The notes below the pieces were generated by a model. It made no database searches, was not told the DNA's origin, and saw only the letters and a program-made list of their open reading frames with translations. The position numbers and the translations under genes were made by a program. 11,651 nt of DNA from assembly GCF_000611645.1 (NCBI RefSeq), contig NW_014012872.1, positions 5,734 to 17,384 on the forward strand, written 5' to 3'. How positions within the stretch are numbered: the stretch's first letter is position 1; every line of letters starts with the position of its first letter. The DNA is from Monoraphidium neglectum (taxonomy: Eukaryota > Chlorophyta > Chlorophyceae > Sphaeropleales > Selenastraceae). Below, piece by piece: positions 8,853 through 11,651 of the stretch.

Positions 8853-11077
8853 ATGGGCAGCAACCGTCTGCTGCTGGCCCTGGCAGCATCCCTCCTTGCT
8901 TGCAGTGCAGCGCTGTCGCAGGATGCGGTGGAATACAGTTGGCGAGAGGGCATCGTGCACGCGGGCCTCTGCCGCCCCGGGACCACCGAAGGCGACAAGC
9001 CCAGCTGCGCTGAGCATATGATGGGCCTCCCCTGGCAGTGGCGCGTCCCGCGACGGGGTCAGAGCGCACGTGTGTTTGTGACCGCCCTGGATCCCCCCCG
9101 CGGGGCCCCAGACGGCGGCGGCCCCGCGTCGACGCTGCTCCGCGCCGCCTGCCCCAGGGCCGCGCGCCGCTCGCCCTCCCTTGTGGACAGCTGGATGGCC
9201 GGCGGCGGCGGCGCCGCCGCGCCGGCGGGCGCGTTCTTTGATCGCGATGCGGGCGGCGGCCTGCGCGCGTGCCTGAGGGAGCATGCTGAGAGCGCGCTCC
9301 TCCTGCCCGGCTGCGAGGACGCCGTCTACAAGGCACTCCTGGACTCCGAATCTGGCGGCACGCTGGCTGTGTTCAAGTTCAATGCGTGGGAATTCGAGGC
9401 GCTGCTTGACCGCTTCGAAGACCACCTGGTTATGGACAAGGGCGGCGCCACCCAGTACGCGGTGGGCGGGGGGTAGTACTACTACTCAGCGCACTGTGCG
9501 TGTGCGTGCTTGTGCGCAGGGACGGGGATCCAGGGCATTTCAGGGAGGGGCTGCTGCTGGTGCATGCAAGCGGGCGGCATGGGTAGGTGCAGCAGCATAC
9601 GTCGCACTGGCCACCACCGATGGCAGCCGCATCAGGGGCGGCTCGCGGCACTCACGGGCCACTGCTGTGGGCGCATAGCCAGGGGACAGGGGTGGGGTGT
9701 CGGCTGTGTCGGGCCCCACCTCGTGCCGTGCTGATCTGGTTCTGCCCCCGCCCGTCACTCTCTCCTGCATGACCGCCAGATCCTGTCTCAATCGATCGCC
9801 ATGGCGGCCTGGTGAGCTGGGGGAGGTGCCGCCCAGCAGCTGGCCGTGGTGTGTGTGTGTGTGTGTTGGGGGGGGGTGGCAGCGCGACGCGGGTCCCTGC
9901 CCACCCCCTCCCAGGTCTTCACACCCCATCTCGACCCTCACAACCCACCCCCATACCTCAGAGCCCCCCGTGTTGCCCCAGCACCCCTTCATTGCCCATC
10001 CATGATAACACTCATTGTCTACCGCCAAAATCCTAAACCCCAATCTACCCCCCCCCCCTGAAAAGACTGCAAACCCTGCAAACCCCCACATGGCCGACAC
10101 CCCTCCCCAAACATGACCAGGCGTGACCTGACGAGTGCCCTGGAGAATGACGTGTCACTGCGCGTCCCCCCGGTGTCGGAGGCGCTCCTCTCCAACCCCG
10201 CCCTGTGGGCGCTCATGCCCTACAGCAGCCGCCTCGTGGTGACGGTGCAGCAGGCGGTGGCGGCAGAAGACGGGTTCGGGCTCATCGAGTTGGCAAAGGT
10301 GAGGGCGGGCGCTGCCCACCGCACAGCGGATGCGGCAGGTGAGGCACACCCCTGGGCCGCCATCGGAAGCCGGCTGCACGTGCCAGAGCCAACCACAGCC
10401 CGCTCACCCGTCCTGAATTCATTTCCTGAATGGATTTTCGCACTCCTCCCTCTCACACTCGCACGCTCAACTGCCGCCCGCATCGGCCATCAAACCCCTC
10501 CCGCCAGGTCAGCGTCCCGGCTGACATCCTGTACCAATACCTGGAGCTGCTGGGAAGCTTCCACCTGGGGACCGTCGGCGTGGAGGCCATGAACCTGCCC
10601 GAAATGGTCAAGCGTCACTGGAGGATGACCGACGCGACAGACGACGCCCTACTCCACGTGAGGCCCACCCCTGCAGTGACGCCCTCGCCGCGGCAGCGCG
10701 CTGCAGCCGACTGCGGCCGGGCCGCCTGCCGCCGGGCCGCCTGCGGCGGGGGATGCGAGCAAATTGAGGGGGTCCAGTACTTCATGTGTGTGGCCTGAGT
10801 CACGTGCAGCTTTGATGCACTTGATGGGTTCATAAGCGCATCTGGAGTTTTGAAGGGGTTGTGCGAGCGCGACAATCGCACACCACGCGTCCAGACTCTG
10901 AGCCGCCGCGCCCGGCCGCGCCCTCCCCCCCCCCCCCACACCGCTGGACAGCCCCGCAGGCGGCCTCCCTGCTGTATTACGAGTCGACGCGGCTGCGCTG
11001 CACCGTGGCCGCCAAGAGCCGCCTGTTGGCGGGGCTCCTGCAGGTGGGGCGGGGCATCAAGACAACAGGCCCTGTCC

Positions 11078-11173
<96 letters not shown>

Positions 11174-11369
11174 AAGGAGGCGAGGGACAGCACAGGGGCT
11201 GCTCAGACGCGCCGCGCACAGCCCGCGCTGTCGGGAGGGCGGGGCGGACCACTGCTCGCGCATTGCGTGCCCGACTGCTGTTTAGTTGTTACCCCCCGCC
11301 CCAAACACTTACACACACGCGCGCACACACAAACGCACACACACACGCACACACGCGCGCACACGCACG

Positions 11370-11403
<34 letters not shown>

Positions 11404-11651
11404 AACACACATGCGCGCGCGCGCACACGCACACACACGCATGCACACACACACACACACACCGCCCCCTCAGAGGTCTGTTGACTACGACCACCTGAAG
11501 CGCCACTGGCAGCGCCAGGCGCAGCGGCAGGAGACGGACAAGTCGCGCAACCCGCCGCTGAGGGGGCCGCAGCTGGTGCGGGGACGTGCGGCGGGGGCCG
11601 TCGTGCTGTCGGTTTGTGTGCATCTGGCTGGAGGCAGGAGCAGCACGTGGC
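8853..11651 (+). CDS. Predicted secreted or ER-lumen protein of unrecognised family, 3' end missing
   Basis: Exons: 8853-9461, 9780-9811, 10121-10298, 10508-10657, 10960-11043, and 11474 onward (open to the window edge at 11651, unless an internal donor such as the GT near 11575 is used). Phases agree at every GT-AG junction, giving about 351 residues before exon 6 and up to 410 in view. Residues 1-22 are a clear signal peptide: Asn-Arg, a Leu/Ala core, then ALS before Gln23 as a likely cleavage point. The mature part has Cys40, Cys52, Cys100, Cys140 and Cys154, a Gly/Ala-rich linker at about 116-127, and an aromatic-acidic stretch [19 protein letters not shown]. Later exons are helical in character: [55 protein letters not shown] occurs twice, in exons 4 and 6. 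I do not recognise a family or catalytic motif. Linking exon 1 to the rest depends on a 32-nt exon; a shorter 207-residue product stopping at TAG 9474-9476 is the alternative. Confidence 0.6.
9780..9811 (+). other. 32-nt micro-exon of the secreted protein gene
   Basis: It is flanked by GACCGCCAG and GTGAGC. It encodes [10 protein letters not shown] plus two bases of the Trp codon completed at 10121. It connects the phase-0 end of exon 1 to the phase-2 start of exon 3, which is the main argument for it. Confidence 0.5.
9849..9876 (+). repeat. (GT)9 followed by 9 G near the 5' end of intron 2 of the secreted protein gene
   Basis: An 18-bp GT run (9849-9866) is followed by a T and a G tract (9868-9876). 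It starts 37 nt after the donor of intron 2 (9812-10120). The same intron has a C run at about 10048-10058 near its 3' end, so the two ends are complementary in composition. Confidence 0.85.
10716..10745. repeat. 15-bp tandem duplication in intron 4 of the secreted protein gene
   Basis: Two adjacent copies of GCCGGGCCGCCTGCC, with one mismatch at the last base of copy 2. They lie within intron 4 (10658-10959). The surrounding CTGCGGCC and GCGGC words can also pair with each other. Confidence 0.8.
11080..11172. repeat. Perfect (CTG)31 trinucleotide repeat
   Basis: Thirty-one uninterrupted CTG units inside intron 5 (11044-11473) of the secreted protein gene, beginning 36 nt after the donor. 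The minus strand reads (CAG)31. If the intron were retained, the upstream frame stays open and would encode a run of leucines. Confidence 0.97.
11310..11462. repeat. (CA)n/(CG)n microsatellite at the 3' end of intron 5 of the secreted protein gene
   Basis: About 150 bp of CA dinucleotides with CG patches and occasional CAAA or CATG interruptions. It ends 11 nt before the exon at 11474 (acceptor CCCCCTCAG). Most of it alternates purine and pyrimidine. Confidence 0.94.

Noticed and set aside
8210..9013. 267-codon plus-strand open frame
   Set aside because: It overlaps the start of the secreted protein in another frame, has mixed, unstructured composition, and its first half lies in AT-richer intergenic-like DNA.
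9462..9476. Reading exon 1 of the secreted gene straight to the TAG at 9474
   Set aside because: Kept as an alternative only; GTGGGC at 9462 is a good donor of the type used throughout the window and the downstream exons fit in phase.
10615..11193. Minus-strand frame with a 30-residue polyglutamine run
   Set aside because: It is the complement of the intronic CTG repeat and overlaps coding exons 4 and 5 of the plus-strand gene; the rest of the frame has no family features.
1..11651. CRISPR array, transposon ends or bacterial operon
   Set aside because: The repeats are microsatellites and homopolymers without spacers. No terminal inverted repeats with target duplications or transposase motifs were seen, and all genes are intron-containing.

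Overview
The window looks like nuclear DNA from a green alga (Chlorophyta; class not resolvable by eye). The evidence is strongly GC-rich coding sequence, many GT-AG introns of about 180-610 nt, an N-terminus resembling a chloroplast transit peptide, a plant-type gene matching the ABA4 (neoxanthin synthesis) family, and abundant (CA)n, (CTG)n, poly-C and poly-G tracts inside introns. There is no sign of bacterial operons, insertion sequences or CRISPR.

Four protein-coding genes can be assembled by joining exons at GT-AG sites with matching phase. (1) On the minus strand, the 5' part of an ABA4-like plastid membrane protein: exons 932-585 and 408-249, then an intron that runs off the left edge. 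(2) On the plus strand, an 11-exon, 606-residue FAD-binding oxidoreductase of the HI0933/YhiN-like family, 1299-6167, complete. (3) On the minus strand, a two-exon, 141-residue protein, 7521-6771, with a Cys/His arrangement suggesting a small zinc-binding, possibly HNH/treble-clef-like, domain. (4) On the plus strand, a predicted secreted or ER-lumen protein of unrecognised family, 8853 to beyond the right edge, at least six exons, one of them only 32 nt.

Genes 1 and 2 are head to head, with 366 bp between start codons. Genes 2 and 3 are tail to tail, with 603 bp of 3' flank. Genes 3 and 4 are head to head across a 1.33 kb AT-richer spacer dense in GTAC tetramers. Nothing shows that the four products share a pathway. 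The only functional hint is that genes 1 and 2 could share a promoter.

The most striking unexplained structure lies in the introns. All 18 donors read GTG. Several introns are G-rich just after the donor and C-rich or CA-rich just before the acceptor. Three long (CA)n blocks end within about 10 nt of a 3' splice site. One intron carries 31 perfect CTG units. Family assignments come from remembered family features, without any database search.
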